Below are positions 28,780-37,328 of a stretch of 64,000 nt of DNA, one piece after another. The DNA is from Caulobacteraceae bacterium (lineage in GTDB: Bacteria > Pseudomonadota > Alphaproteobacteria > Caulobacterales > Caulobacteraceae). The notes under the pieces were generated by a model that saw nothing but the letters and a program-made list of their open reading frames with translations, did not search any database and had not been told where the DNA came from. The position numbers were made by a program, and so were the translations under genes. The stretch is from positions 248,001-312,000 of the forward strand of contig JAIXZX010000014.1 of assembly GCA_027489335.1 (NCBI GenBank). Reading direction: 5' to 3'. Each line of letters begins with the position of its first letter. Position 1 is the stretch's first letter.

Positions 28780-29964
28780 CTACTCCCGTTCCATGATGAG
28801 GGTGGCCGAGCCGTGGCGGGTGCCGAGCGAGCCGCCGGTGCCGTGGGCGATGGCCAGGTCGCAATTGGGAACCTGGACCTTCGGATGGGCTTCGCCGCGG
28901 AGCTGACGGACGGCTTCGATCACCTTGGTGATGCCGCCGCGGTTGGTCGGGTGATTGTTGCAGAGACCGCCGCCGTCGGTGTTGAAGGGCAGCTTGCCGA
29001 CGCCGGAGATCAGGTTGCCGTCGGCCACGAATTTGCCGCCCTGGCCCTTTTCGCAGAAGCCCAGGTCTTCCAGCTGCATCAGCACGGTGATGGTGAAGCT
29101 GTCATAGATCGAGGCGTACTTCATGTCGGACGGCTTCACGCCGGCCTCTTCGAAGGCGATCGGTCCCGACCACAGGGCGCCCGAATGGGTCAGGTCCAGG
29201 TCGTGGCCGCCCATGGGCCCCTTGGGGCTCTCGCCGGCGCCGATGACCTTCACCTTGGGTCGGTTCAGGCTCTTGGCGATCTCGGGGCTCGTGACGATCA
29301 GCGCGCCGCCGCCGTCGGAGACGACGCAGCAGTCGAGCCGGTGCAGGGGATCGGAGATCATCGGCGAGTTCAGCACGTCCTCGACCGTGACCACGTCACG
29401 CAGCATAGCGTGCTCGTTCCACTGGGCGTGATGGCTGGCGGCGACCTTGATCCAGGCCAGCTGCTCGGAGGTGGTGCCGTACTCGTACATGTGGCGCATG
29501 GCGCACATGCCGTAGGTGTTGTGAGTGGTGCCGCCGTAGATGTTCTCAAAGCCGGCCTCGGGCGGGCCGTCGGTCAGCTGGCCGGGACGTCCGCCGCCGC
29601 CGAAACCGCCGAACTTCTGCTGTCGCGGACGGCCGGCGAGCGTGATCAGCGCCACCTTGCACTTGCCCTCGGCGATCGCCTGGGCCGCGTGGCCCACATG
29701 CAGGATGTAGGAGGAGCCGCCGGTCTCGGTGGAGTCCATGTGCCGGACATTCCGCAGGCCCATATAGTCGATCATGGACATGCCGCCGAAACCCGGGGCG
29801 TCGCCGGCGCAGAAGTAGCCGTCGATGTCGTCCTTGGTGAGACCCGCATCGGCCAGGGCGCCCTTGGCGCTCTCGGCGTGGATCTGTGGGGTGGATATGT
29901 CGGGCGCGTCGCGGAGCGGATGCTCGTAGGCGCCCATGATGTAGGCCTTGCCTTTAATGCTCAT
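28780..29964 (-). CDS. Thiolase-fold acetyl-CoA acetyltransferase / lipid-transfer type
   Basis: 394 residues, thiolase fold of the SCP2-thiolase-like class that pairs with DUF35 proteins. Recognisable parts are GYFCAGDAPGF, SSYILHVGHAAQAIAEGKCK (the usual nucleophile region), VSDGGGALIVTS, ASIYDSFTITVLMQLEDLGF and GGLCNNHPTNRGG with the catalytic-His type stretch. The canonical CxS nucleophile is not obvious: the region reads TGGSSYI, as in the unconventional DUF35-linked aldolases or thiolases of steroid degradation. The reaction may therefore be retro-aldol rather than thiolytic. That is inference. Confidence 0.85.
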   Translation of the reverse strand: MSIKGKAYIMGAYEHPLRDAPDISTPQIHAESAKGALADAGLTKDDIDGYFCAGDAPGFGGMSMIDYMGLRNVRHMDSTETGGSSYILHVGHAAQAIAEGKCKVALITLAGRPRQQKFGGFGGGGRPGQLTDGPPEAGFENIYGGTTHNTYGMCAMRHMYEYGTTSEQLAWIKVAASHHAQWNEHAMLRDVVTVEDVLNSPMISDPLHRLDCCVVSDGGGALIVTSPEIAKSLNRPKVKVIGAGESPKGPMGGHDLDLTHSGALWSGPIAFEEAGVKPSDMKYASIYDSFTITVLMQLEDLGFCEKGQGGKFVADGNLISGVGKLPFNTDGGGLCNNHPTNRGGITKVIEAVRQLRGEAHPKVQVPNCDLAIAHGTGGSLGTRHGSATLIMERE

Positions 29965-30051
29965 GTCCCTTCCCGGATTATGGTTCTGATCAATGGGGTT
30001 GGCCTTATCCGCGCTGAAGCGCGGTGTCATCCCTGGTGATGGGGTGCGGTC

Positions 30052-30165
30052 GCCCTCGTCCCTCGAGGCCGCTTCGCGGCGCCTCAGGATGAGGACGACT
30101 GAGAGGTGGTCGCCCCACCGGCTTCCTCATGCTGAGGTGCGAGCGAAAGCGAGCCTCGAAGCACG
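30052..30165. repeat. Dispersed palindromic repeat, family A, copy 3
   Basis: Left half CCTCGTCCCTCGAGGC, tip GCCGCTTCGCGGC, then GCCTCAGGATGAGG; right half CCTCATGCTGAGGTGCGAGC and GAGCCTCGAAGCACG. It fills most of the 213-base spacer between the acyl-CoA ligase stop and the thiolase start. Confidence 0.85.
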
Positions 30166-30177
30166 CACAGCGCCGGC

Positions 30178-31659
30178 TCAGGCCGGCTGCTGCGCCTTCA
30201 GCGCCTCCAGGCGCGCCTCGCGCAGGGCCGAGCGGCGAACCTTGCCCGCGTCGTCGCGCAGGGGTTCGTCGACGAACTCATAGGTCCGGGGCTGCTTGTA
30301 GGTGACCAGGCGGCTCGACAGATAGTCGCGCAGCTCCGCATCCGTGGTCGGGCGGCTGACCTGGACGATGGCGTGGATCTTATTGCCCAGATCATCGTCC
30401 GGAATGCCGATGACGGCGCAGGACACCACCGCCTCGTGCTCGTCCAGGGCGGCCTCGATCTCGGCCGGATAGACGTTGGAGCCCCCCACCAGGATCATGT
30501 CGGTGCGCCGGTCGGCCAGGTAGAGATAGCCGTCCTCGTCGAACCAGCCGATGTCGCCCAGGCTCTCCCAACCGCCGGGCAGGGTCTTGGCCGTGGCGCC
30601 GAGATACTTGTAGGAGGGGCCTGCGCCCTCGGGCCTGCGCATATAGATCTCGCCGACCTCCCGGGGCGGCAGGGGATTGCCCGCCTCGTCCATGGCGACC
30701 ATCTCGCCCATGCGGACCTTGCCCACCGAGCCGCGGTGTTCCAGCCATTCGGTCCCGGAGATGACGGTGGAGGCCTGGGCCTCGGTGCCGGCATAGAGCT
30801 CCTGGATCACCTCGCCCCCCAGCCAGTGGATGAAGGCCTCCTTCAGCCAGGGCGGGCAGGGCGCAGCCAGGTGCCAGAGGGTCTGCAGCGACGACAGGTC
30901 GTACTTGGCCCGCGTCTCCTCGGGCAGGTGCCAGATCCGGTTCATCATGGTCGGCACCATGTAGACCCAGGTGGCCTTCCAGCGCTCGATCTCGGCCAGG
31001 GTCTTCTCGGGATCGAACCTCGGCATCACCACAATGTGGGCGCCCATGTTGATGGCCGACATCATCATGCCGAAGCCGGCGTTATGATAGAGGGGCGCGG
31101 GCAGCAGCGCGATGGAGTCGGCGCGCAGCTGCCAGCCGCCCACCTCAGGGATTTCGGCCGCCGTCACGCCGGGCTGGCCCGCCAGGATCAGCTTGGGCCG
31201 GCCGGTGGAGCCGCCGCTGGTGGGCGCCTTGGACACCGGCGCGATCACGTCGGGCAGGTCGGACTCATCGTCGGCCAGGGCGGCGATGTCGGCGATGTTC
31301 ACCAGGGGCTTGTCGATCTTGTGATCGAAGGCGGCGATGACGATGGGGGTCTTGGCCAGCTCCATGATCGCCTCGAGCTCAGCCTTGGGCAGGCGGAAGG
31401 AGACCGGCTGCGGCGTCGCGCCCACCTTCCAGAGCGCCCAGCAGGCCTCAACGAAGCCGATCCCATTGGGCAGGCCCAGCGTCACCAGATCCCCGTGCTT
31501 GACCCCCATGGCCAACAGGCCCCGCGCCAGGCGGTTGGTGCGCCGGTGAAACTGGCCATAGGTCAGGGTCTCCTCACCGCTGGACACCGCCGGGGCGTCA
31601 GCCTTGTCCCGCGCCAGCTGCGCCAGGCGCGCGCTCAGGGAAATCATCTCTTCAGCCAT
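30178..31659 (-). CDS. AMP-forming acyl-CoA synthetase
   Basis: 493 residues of the ANL superfamily; activates a carboxylic acid to its CoA thioester through an acyl-adenylate. The P-loop-like motif is [14 protein letters not shown], followed by [10 protein letters not shown] (A5 region), [20 protein letters not shown] (A7/A8) and a C-terminal lysine region [12 protein letters not shown]. The start is the ATG at 31659, with GACGAGA upstream; an open frame reaches 41 codons further but is not family-like. Its position with the thiolase and DUF35 genes suggests one catabolic route, perhaps for a steroid, bile-acid or terpenoid acid. The substrate is inference. Confidence 0.9.
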   Translation of the reverse strand: MAEEMISLSARLAQLARDKADAPAVSSGEETLTYGQFHRRTNRLARGLLAMGVKHGDLVTLGLPNGIGFVEACWALWKVGATPQPVSFRLPKAELEAIMELAKTPIVIAAFDHKIDKPLVNIADIAALADDESDLPDVIAPVSKAPTSGGSTGRPKLILAGQPGVTAAEIPEVGGWQLRADSIALLPAPLYHNAGFGMMMSAINMGAHIVVMPRFDPEKTLAEIERWKATWVYMVPTMMNRIWHLPEETRAKYDLSSLQTLWHLAAPCPPWLKEAFIHWLGGEVIQELYAGTEAQASTVISGTEWLEHRGSVGKVRMGEMVAMDEAGNPLPPREVGEIYMRRPEGAGPSYKYLGATAKTLPGGWESLGDIGWFDEDGYLYLADRRTDMILVGGSNVYPAEIEAALDEHEAVVSCAVIGIPDDDLGNKIHAIVQVSRPTTDAELRDYLSSRLVTYKQPRTYEFVDEPLRDDAGKVRRSALREARLEALKAQQPA

Positions 31660-31847
31660 GGTCTCGTCCCTGGAAATGGTCTGGCCGCGGCTCGTTGGAG
31701 TGTCCGCGGTCCTGTGAAATGGTATGCCGGCCAATGTCGCGTCGGCGGTCAGAGTTTCCCCCGGCGCGGCCCCCACTGGCAAGGGTCTGGAAGAACATGC
31801 CCTGGGCGGTTAAGAGCCGCGGGGTCTCCAACCTTCAAGGCGCCGCC

Positions 31848-32324
31848 ATGTCCGAGGACCTCTCCACCGCCGACCTGTCCGATGAGAACGAGGGCCGGGC
31901 TCAGGTCCTGCGCCTGCAGCTGCGAGATCTGGGCGGTCGGCGAGCCTTTTCCGGCCCCATCCGCACCGTCCGCTGCCACGAGGACAATTCCAAGGTGAAG
32001 GCCATGCTGGCCACCCCGGGGAACGGGGCGGTGCTGGTGGTCGACGGGGGCGGTTCGCTGAACTGCGCCCTGGTGGGCGACCTGATCGCCCAGAGCGCGG
32101 TCGATCAGGGCTGGGCCGGCGTCATCGTCAACGGCGCGGTGCGCGACGCCGCGGTGCTCGCGACCCTCGACCTGGGGGTGAAGGCGCTCGGGACCATGCC
32201 GCTGCGCAGCGTCCGCCGGGACCTGGGCGAGAGCGATGGCGTCGTGGCCTTCGGCGGCGTGATCTTCACCCCGGGCGACCGGCTGTTCGCCGACGCCGAT
32301 GGGGTGTTGGTGCTGCCGGCCTAG
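31848..32324 (+). CDS. rraA: RraA-family protein (RNase E inhibitor / aldolase-like fold)
   Basis: 158 residues, close in length and sequence to E. coli RraA ([43 protein letters not shown]). E. coli RraA binds RNase E and dampens mRNA decay; related proteins are HMG/CHA aldolases, and both need the conserved DGxxGxxx(R) region. I start at the ATG with AAGG eight bases upstream; the frame is open 51 codons earlier without family similarity. It is divergent from the acyl-CoA ligase gene. Confidence 0.9.
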   Translation: MSEDLSTADLSDENEGRAQVLRLQLRDLGGRRAFSGPIRTVRCHEDNSKVKAMLATPGNGAVLVVDGGGSLNCALVGDLIAQSAVDQGWAGVIVNGAVRDAAVLATLDLGVKALGTMPLRSVRRDLGESDGVVAFGGVIFTPGDRLFADADGVLVLPA

Positions 32325-32349
32325 GCGGCCGACCGCCAGGCGGGGCCGT

Positions 32350-32907
32350 TCAGGCGCCCACCCGTTCGATCTTGCCGGCCGCCTCGTCAAGGATGGCGGC
32401 GACGGCCTCGGCCTCGGCCTCGCTCAGGCCGCGGGAGGCGCGCAGCCGCAGGGCGGTCTTCACATTCTCCATGCCCCGGCGGACCTTGTGGCGCCCCAAC
32501 TCGTCGCCGGTCTCGTTCATGCGGGCGAAGATGGCGGCGACCGACGGCCGCTGCGGCTCCAGGGCCTCACGGCCGGCCGGGGTGATCTCATACAGTTTAC
32601 GGGCGCCGGAGCCCTGGCTCTGGGCCACAAAGCCCTCGTCCTCCAGCAGCGAGAGCGTCGGATAGATGGCCCCGGGGCTGGGGCGATAGGCCCCGCCGGT
32701 GCGCTCTTCCAGGGTGCGGATCAGTTCGTAGCCGTGGGAGGGCGCCTCCTCCACCAGGGCCAGCAGCACGAAGCGCAGGTCGCCGTGCTCCAGGAACCGG
32801 CCAAGCCGTGGTCCGCCCCGGCGGCCATGACCGCCGCCATGACCCCCGACCCCATGCCGGCTGTGCCGGGCCCGGTGGGGGTGGTGTCCAAAATGTCGTC
32901 CATACAT
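32350..32907 (-). CDS. PadR-family transcriptional regulator with His-rich N-terminus
   Basis: 185 residues. The first 32 residues are rich in Gly, Arg and His (His at 5, 8, 9, 11, 15, 18, 23 and 27). A PadR winged helix follows (about 37-115: LRFVLLALVEEAPSHGYEL, YRPSPGAIYPTLSLLEDEGF) and then a helical dimerisation domain. The His cluster suggests metal binding. Its own upstream region carries a palindrome and direct repeats, the usual PadR autoregulation arrangement. It ends 25 bases from the convergent rraA stop; the regulated genes other than itself are unknown. Confidence 0.9.
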   Translation of the reverse strand: MYGRHFGHHPHRARHSRHGVGGHGGGHGRRGGPRLGRFLEHGDLRFVLLALVEEAPSHGYELIRTLEERTGGAYRPSPGAIYPTLSLLEDEGFVAQSQGSGARKLYEITPAGREALEPQRPSVAAIFARMNETGDELGRHKVRRGMENVKTALRLRASRGLSEAEAEAVAAILDEAAGKIERVGA

Positions 32908-32922
32908 ATGTTTTCGTTCCTA

Positions 32923-32956
32923 TTTCGATCTATCGAAACAATAGATATATCGAAAC
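32923..32956. promoter_or_regulatory. Probable PadR operator upstream of the padR-type gene
   Basis: A perfect palindrome TTTCGAT-CT-ATCGAAA (32923-32938) shares its right arm with the first of two direct repeats TATCGAAAC (32931-32939 and 32948-32956), 17 bases apart. The sequence is strikingly A/T-rich for this genome and lies 15-50 bases upstream of the regulator's start, where its promoter should be. Confidence 0.6.
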
Positions 32957-32978
32957 GTATCGGACTTCAAGGGGCCGC

Positions 32979-33899
32979 TCAGGACAAGAGGGGCGGATCG
33001 ACCACTTCGCGCATGATCTCGGCCAGCAGTCGGCCCTCAGCCGCCCGGCTGGAGCCGGATCGCCAGGCCACCACGATCTCCCGGCTGGGATGGTCGGTGG
33101 CCAGGGGCCGGATGGTCACGGCTGCGGAATCGGTCAGGCCCGCAGCCACCGCCATGGCAGGCAGGAAGCTGACCCCCAGCCCTGATCCCACCATCTGCAC
33201 CAGGGTCGGCAGGGAGGTGGCGGCGAAGGGACCGTCATCGGTATTGGCCCGAGGCGCCTTCAGGCCGCAGGCGGCCAGGGCGTGCTCGCGTAGGCAGTGG
33301 CCGTCCTCGAGCAGGATCATCTCGGCCCGCTCCAGCTCGTCGGGCGGGGTGGCGCTCATCCTGGCCAGGGGGTGATTGGCCGGCAGGGCGGCCACAAGCT
33401 CATCATCGGCCACATGGGCGAGATCCAGGCCCGCGGTCTCATAGGGCAGGGCGATCAGGGCGGCGTCCAGCTGGCCGGCCTTGAGGCCCGCGATCAGCCG
33501 CTGAGTCAGATCCTCCCGCAGGAAAAGCCGCAGATCCGGATAGCGGGTGCGCAGGAGGGGGAAGGCCCGGGGCAGCAGGAAGGGAGCGATGGTCGGGATC
33601 ACGCCCAGGCGGAACCTGCCCGACAGGGGCTGGCCGGCGTGACGAGCCTCCTGAACCATCTCCTCGGCCTCATTGAGGATGGTGGCGGCCCGCCGCAGGG
33701 CCGCCTCGCCTACGGCCGTCAGGATCACCCCGGTGCGGGCCCGGTCGACCACCGGGGCGCCCAGGGTCCGTTCCAGCTCCTGGATGCCGGCCGACAGGGT
33801 CGGCTGGGTGACGTGGGCGGCCTCGGCGGCGCGCCCGAAGGCGCCATGCTCGGCGAGGAGCTTCAGATATTGCAGCTGTCGGACAGTGGGCAGGATCAT
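32979..33899 (-). CDS. oxyR: Hydrogen peroxide-sensing LysR-type regulator OxyR
   Basis: 306 residues, LysR type: N-terminal helix-turn-helix (LAEHGAFGRAAEAAHVTQPT) and a periplasmic-binding-fold effector domain. Cys202 and Cys211 in HCLREHALAAC have exactly the spacing of the redox pair of E. coli OxyR (199/208), with the conserved LREH context, so peroxide sensing is well supported. I start at the ATG at 33899. Family similarity begins there (MILPTVRQLQYLKLLAEHG), and the predicted -10 box lies only seven bases upstream. No catalase or peroxiredoxin gene is adjacent in this window. Confidence 0.93.
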   Translation of the reverse strand: MILPTVRQLQYLKLLAEHGAFGRAAEAAHVTQPTLSAGIQELERTLGAPVVDRARTGVILTAVGEAALRRAATILNEAEEMVQEARHAGQPLSGRFRLGVIPTIAPFLLPRAFPLLRTRYPDLRLFLREDLTQRLIAGLKAGQLDAALIALPYETAGLDLAHVADDELVAALPANHPLARMSATPPDELERAEMILLEDGHCLREHALAACGLKAPRANTDDGPFAATSLPTLVQMVGSGLGVSFLPAMAVAAGLTDSAAVTIRPLATDHPSREIVVAWRSGSSRAAEGRLLAEIMREVVDPPLLS

Positions 33900-33905
33900 G
33901 AGCCG

Positions 33906-33934
33906 AATATAGGTCCGCCCTATAGAAACCGCAA
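33906..33934 (-). promoter_or_regulatory. Probable oxyR promoter
   Basis: Minus strand: TTGCGG (33929-33934), a 17-base spacer, then TATATT (33906-33911). Transcription would start at about the oxyR ATG itself, giving a leaderless or nearly leaderless mRNA, which fits the absence of a Shine-Dalgarno. The -35 is weak, so this is a moderate prediction. Confidence 0.45.
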
Positions 33935-33945
33935 AAACTATCGAT
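33909..33945. promoter_or_regulatory. OxyR-type operator overlapping the oxyR promoter
   Basis: ATAG-N7-CTAT (33909-33923) is a perfect half of the OxyR consensus ATAG-N7-CTAT-N7-ATAG-N7-CTAT. In the phase of the second half the bases are GCAA and CGAT, so only the last quarter is partly kept. Its overlap with the promoter suggests OxyR autoregulation, as is known for other oxyR genes. Confidence 0.55.
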
Positions 33946-34075
33946 TGGACCCGGGCGTGGCCTGGGCCGATATCGGGGACGTCGAGGGGGCTGAGCTTCC
34001 CAGCCCGCCTCAATGTCCGGGGGTTGCGTCTTCTCTCCCCCAGGCGCCGGCGCGCCCCCGGACCCCGCTCGGGCC

Positions 34076-34927
34076 TCAGGCCGACTCGAAGCTCAAGGGG
34101 CCTTCCCAGAAGGTCTGCACCAGGTCGTGCTGGGCGCCGGGGCGCCCGGTGGTCAGGAAGCGCCGCAGGCCGTCCGATCCCGGATCGATCTCCGGATGGC
34201 GTTCCAGATAGCCGGCCAGGGCCGCGGCCGTGGCGTCGGGCTGGTGGATGAGCGGCGTGCCGGGCTTGAGCGCGGCGCGGAACATGTCGGCGATGATCTC
34301 GTAATGGGTGCAGCCCAGGATCGCCCGGTCCGGCGCCCGGCCGATGCGGGCGGTGATCTGGGCCACATGGGTCTCGACGGCCTGGGCCAGCTCCACGGCG
34401 CCGGCATTGTCCTCGATCATGCGGGCCAGGTCCGGACAGGGTTCGACGAAGACGGCTACGTCCTGGCGGCGCTTGTCGATCTCGATCTCATAGACTCGGC
34501 TCCGCGCCGTCGCCGGGGTGGCGAACACCGCCAGGATGTCCAGCTTCTCCACCTTGTCGCCGCGACGCTCGGCCTCGTGCTCCCAGGGCAGGCCGGTGGC
34601 CGCCTCGATGGTCGGTACGATCAGGCCCAGCACATTGACCGGACGGCCAAGCTCCCGGCGGCGCTGCGGCAGCCAGGTCTGCTGCAGGCGGCGCAGCGCG
34701 ATGGCCGAGGCGGTGTTACAGGCCAGCACCACCAGGTCGCAGCCCTGGTCGAACAGCCGGTCGCAGCCGGCCCGGGTCAGCTCGACGATCTCCTCGCCGG
34801 GGCGCCCGCCATAGGGGGCGTTGGCCTGGTCGGCCAGATAGACGAGGTCGGCGCTTGGAAAGCGCTCCGCCAGCTTGCGGTGGACGGTCAGGCCGCCCAC
34901 TCCGGAATCAAACACGCCAATGGCCAT
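34076..34927 (-). CDS. murI: Glutamate racemase
   Basis: 283 residues; makes D-glutamate for peptidoglycan. Both catalytic Cys regions are present: VVLACNTASAIAL and ILGCTHYEII, along with the N-terminal GVFDSGVGGLTV and the Asp-Ser pair that belongs to the active site. ATG start. The gene is not in an evident operon; 176 bases separate it from oxyR. Confidence 0.96.
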   Translation of the reverse strand: MAIGVFDSGVGGLTVHRKLAERFPSADLVYLADQANAPYGGRPGEEIVELTRAGCDRLFDQGCDLVVLACNTASAIALRRLQQTWLPQRRRELGRPVNVLGLIVPTIEAATGLPWEHEAERRGDKVEKLDILAVFATPATARSRVYEIEIDKRRQDVAVFVEPCPDLARMIEDNAGAVELAQAVETHVAQITARIGRAPDRAILGCTHYEIIADMFRAALKPGTPLIHQPDATAAALAGYLERHPEIDPGSDGLRRFLTTGRPGAQHDLVQTFWEGPLSFESA

Positions 34928-35062
34928 GTCTCGGCTTTAGCCGCCCCTTGCGCGCCCCGCCAGAGGGGAGGCATGTCACATTACAAGCCTGTCATGTGAC
35001 GTTCAGGCTCCCGGCGCCTAAGGTCGCGCCAACCTTCCTTTCGACGACACCGGAGTTTCCTG

Positions 35063-37183
35063 ATGGATCGGCGCATGTTCCTGGCCGTCTCGAGCGCAGC
35101 GCTCGGCGCCGCCACCCTGCCCCTGCCCGCCCTTGCGGCCGACGGCGCGCCGCTGCTGGCGCCGTGGACGGGGCCCTATGGCGGGGTGCCCCCCTTCGAC
35201 AAGGTCAAGATCGCCGACTTCGCCCCGGCCCTCGAGGCGGCCATGGCTCAGGAGCTGGAGGAGATCGAGGCCATCGCCAACAATCCGGCGCCGGCCACTT
35301 TCGACAACACCATCGCGGCCCTGGAGCGCGCCGGCGCGGCGCTGGACCGGGTGAACACCTCCTACTGGGTCTGGGGCGGCACCCTGTCCAATCCGGAGAT
35401 GCGGGCGGTGGAGACGGCCATGGCGCCGCGCCTGTCGGCCCATTCCGACAAGATCCTGCAGAACGCCAAGCTCTTCGCCCGGATCGAGCAGGTCTATGAG
35501 GGCCGCGAGAGCGCCGGTCTGACCCCTGAGCAGCAGCGCCTGACCTGGAAGCGCTGGAACGCCTTTGTCCGGGCCGGCGCCAAGCTCGACCCGGCGGCCA
35601 AGGCCCGGGTGGCGCAGATCAACGGTGAACTGGCCCAGGCCTTCACCACCTTCAGCCAGAACCTGCTGGCCGACGAGACCGACTACGTTCTCTATCTGAA
35701 GACCGAGGCCGAGCTGCGCGGCCTGCCCGAGGATGTGCGGGCCGCCGCTGCGGCCGCCGCCACCGAGCGGAACCGGCCGGGCGAATACGCCATCCTCAAC
35801 ACCCGCTCCTCCATGGACCCCTTCCTGACCTATTCCGATCGCCGCGATCTGCGCGAGAAGGTCTGGCGGACCTACTACAGCCGCGGGGACAATGGGGACG
35901 CCCACGACAATAACGGCGTGATCCAGAAGATCCTCAAGCTGCGGGTCGAGCGCGCCAATCTGCTGGGCTATCCGACCCACGCCCACTGGCGGCTGGAGGC
36001 AGCCATGGCCAAGACGCCTGAGGCGGCCATGGAGCTGATGCTGCGGGTCTGGCCGGCGGCCGTGGCGCGGGTGCGCGAGGAGGTGGCCGAGATGCAGGCC
36101 ATCGCCGACGCCGAAAAGGGCGGGGTGAAGATCGAACCCTGGGACTACCGCTACTATGCCGAGAAGGTCCGGGCCGCCCGCTACGACCTCGATATGAACG
36201 AGGTGAAGGCCTATCTGCAGCTCGATAAGCTGGTGGACGGCATGTTCTGGGTCGCCGGGGACGTGTTCGGCATGAGCTTCACGCCGGTCACCGACGTGCC
36301 GGTCTATCACCCCGACGTGCGGACCTGGGAGGTGAAGCGGAACGGCGCACATCTGGGCCTCTTCTACTTCGACCCCTATGCGCGGACCGGCAAGCGCTCG
36401 GGCGCCTGGATGAACGCCTATCGCAGCCAGCAGAAGCTGGATGGCGCGGTCACGCCGATCGTCTCCAACAACTCCAACTTCGTGAAGGGCGCGCCGGGCC
36501 AGCCGGTGCTGATCTCCTGGGACGACGCCACGACCCTGTTCCACGAGTTCGGCCACGCCATCCACGGCCTGTTGTCCAACGTGACCTACCCCTCCCTGTC
36601 GGGCACCAGCGTGCCGCGGGACTATGTGGAGTTCCCCAGCCAGGTGCTCGAGGCCTGGCTGCCCACCCGCCAGGTCCTGAACCGCTTCGCCCTGCATCAT
36701 GAGACCGGCGAGCCCATGCCCCAGGCGCTGTCGGACAAGATCGAGCGGGCTTCGACCTTCCGCCAGGGCTTCGACGTCACCGAGTTCATGGCCTCGGCCC
36801 TGATCGACATGAAGCTGCATCTGGCCGGCGACGCCGACATCGATCCCGACGCCTTCGAGCGCGACGAGCTGGCCAAGCTGGGCATGCCGGCCGAGCTGCC
36901 CATGCGCCACCGCACCCCGCAGTTCGCCCACATCTTCGCCTCGGACGGCTATTCGGCCGGCTACTACTCCTATCTGTGGGCCGAGGTGCTGTCGCAGGAC
37001 GCCACCGAAGCCTTCGAGGAGGCGCCGGGGGGCATGTATGACAAGGATGTCGCCAAGCGGCTGATCGACCATGTCCTGTCGGTGGGCGACACGGTGGATC
37101 AGACCGAAGCCTATCGCGCCTTCCGTGGGCGCGACGCCGATGTGGGCGCTTATCTCCGCGACAAGGGCTTCCCGGTCACCTGA
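35063..37183 (+). CDS. Exported M3-family peptidyl-dipeptidase (Dcp-like)
   Basis: 706 residues. An N-terminal export signal of about 25 residues has a twin-Arg start (MDRRMFLAVSS) and ends ALA, so Tat or Sec export is likely. The M3 metallopeptidase core has the zinc motif HEFGHAIH near residue 493, with the third ligand Glu in the following helix (DYVEFPSQVLEAW). The relatives are oligopeptidase A and Dcp, which remove dipeptides from short peptides; an exported copy would act in the periplasm. ATG start with GGAG eight bases upstream. It is monocistronic and followed by a family A repeat. Confidence 0.93.
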   Translation: MDRRMFLAVSSAALGAATLPLPALAADGAPLLAPWTGPYGGVPPFDKVKIADFAPALEAAMAQELEEIEAIANNPAPATFDNTIAALERAGAALDRVNTSYWVWGGTLSNPEMRAVETAMAPRLSAHSDKILQNAKLFARIEQVYEGRESAGLTPEQQRLTWKRWNAFVRAGAKLDPAAKARVAQINGELAQAFTTFSQNLLADETDYVLYLKTEAELRGLPEDVRAAAAAAATERNRPGEYAILNTRSSMDPFLTYSDRRDLREKVWRTYYSRGDNGDAHDNNGVIQKILKLRVERANLLGYPTHAHWRLEAAMAKTPEAAMELMLRVWPAAVARVREEVAEMQAIADAEKGGVKIEPWDYRYYAEKVRAARYDLDMNEVKAYLQLDKLVDGMFWVAGDVFGMSFTPVTDVPVYHPDVRTWEVKRNGAHLGLFYFDPYARTGKRSGAWMNAYRSQQKLDGAVTPIVSNNSNFVKGAPGQPVLISWDDATTLFHEFGHAIHGLLSNVTYPSLSGTSVPRDYVEFPSQVLEAWLPTRQVLNRFALHHETGEPMPQALSDKIERASTFRQGFDVTEFMASALIDMKLHLAGDADIDPDAFERDELAKLGMPAELPMRHRTPQFAHIFASDGYSAGYYSYLWAEVLSQDATEAFEEAPGGMYDKDVAKRLIDHVLSVGDTVDQTEAYRAFRGRDADVGAYLRDKGFPVT

Positions 37184-37200
37184 TCGGAGCCGAGGGCAGC

Positions 37201-37312
37201 GTGCTTCGAGGCTCGCTGCCCTCGCACCTCAGCATCAGGAGGTGGGGGGCGGCTCAATGCTCTCACTCGCCCTCATCCTCAGGCGCCGCGAAGCGGCCTC
37301 GATGGACGAGGG
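37201..37312. repeat. Dispersed palindromic repeat, family A, copy 4
   Basis: GTGCTTCGAGGCTCGC ... CACCTCAGCATCAGGAGG and CCTCATCCTCAGGCGCC, tip GCCGCGAAGCGGC, then CTCGATGGACGAGGGC. It is the most diverged of the four copies. It lies in the convergent spacer between the exported peptidase and the crotonase gene, a position where it could act as a bidirectional terminator. Confidence 0.8.
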
Positions 37313-37328
37313 CGGCCACCCCCGCCCC

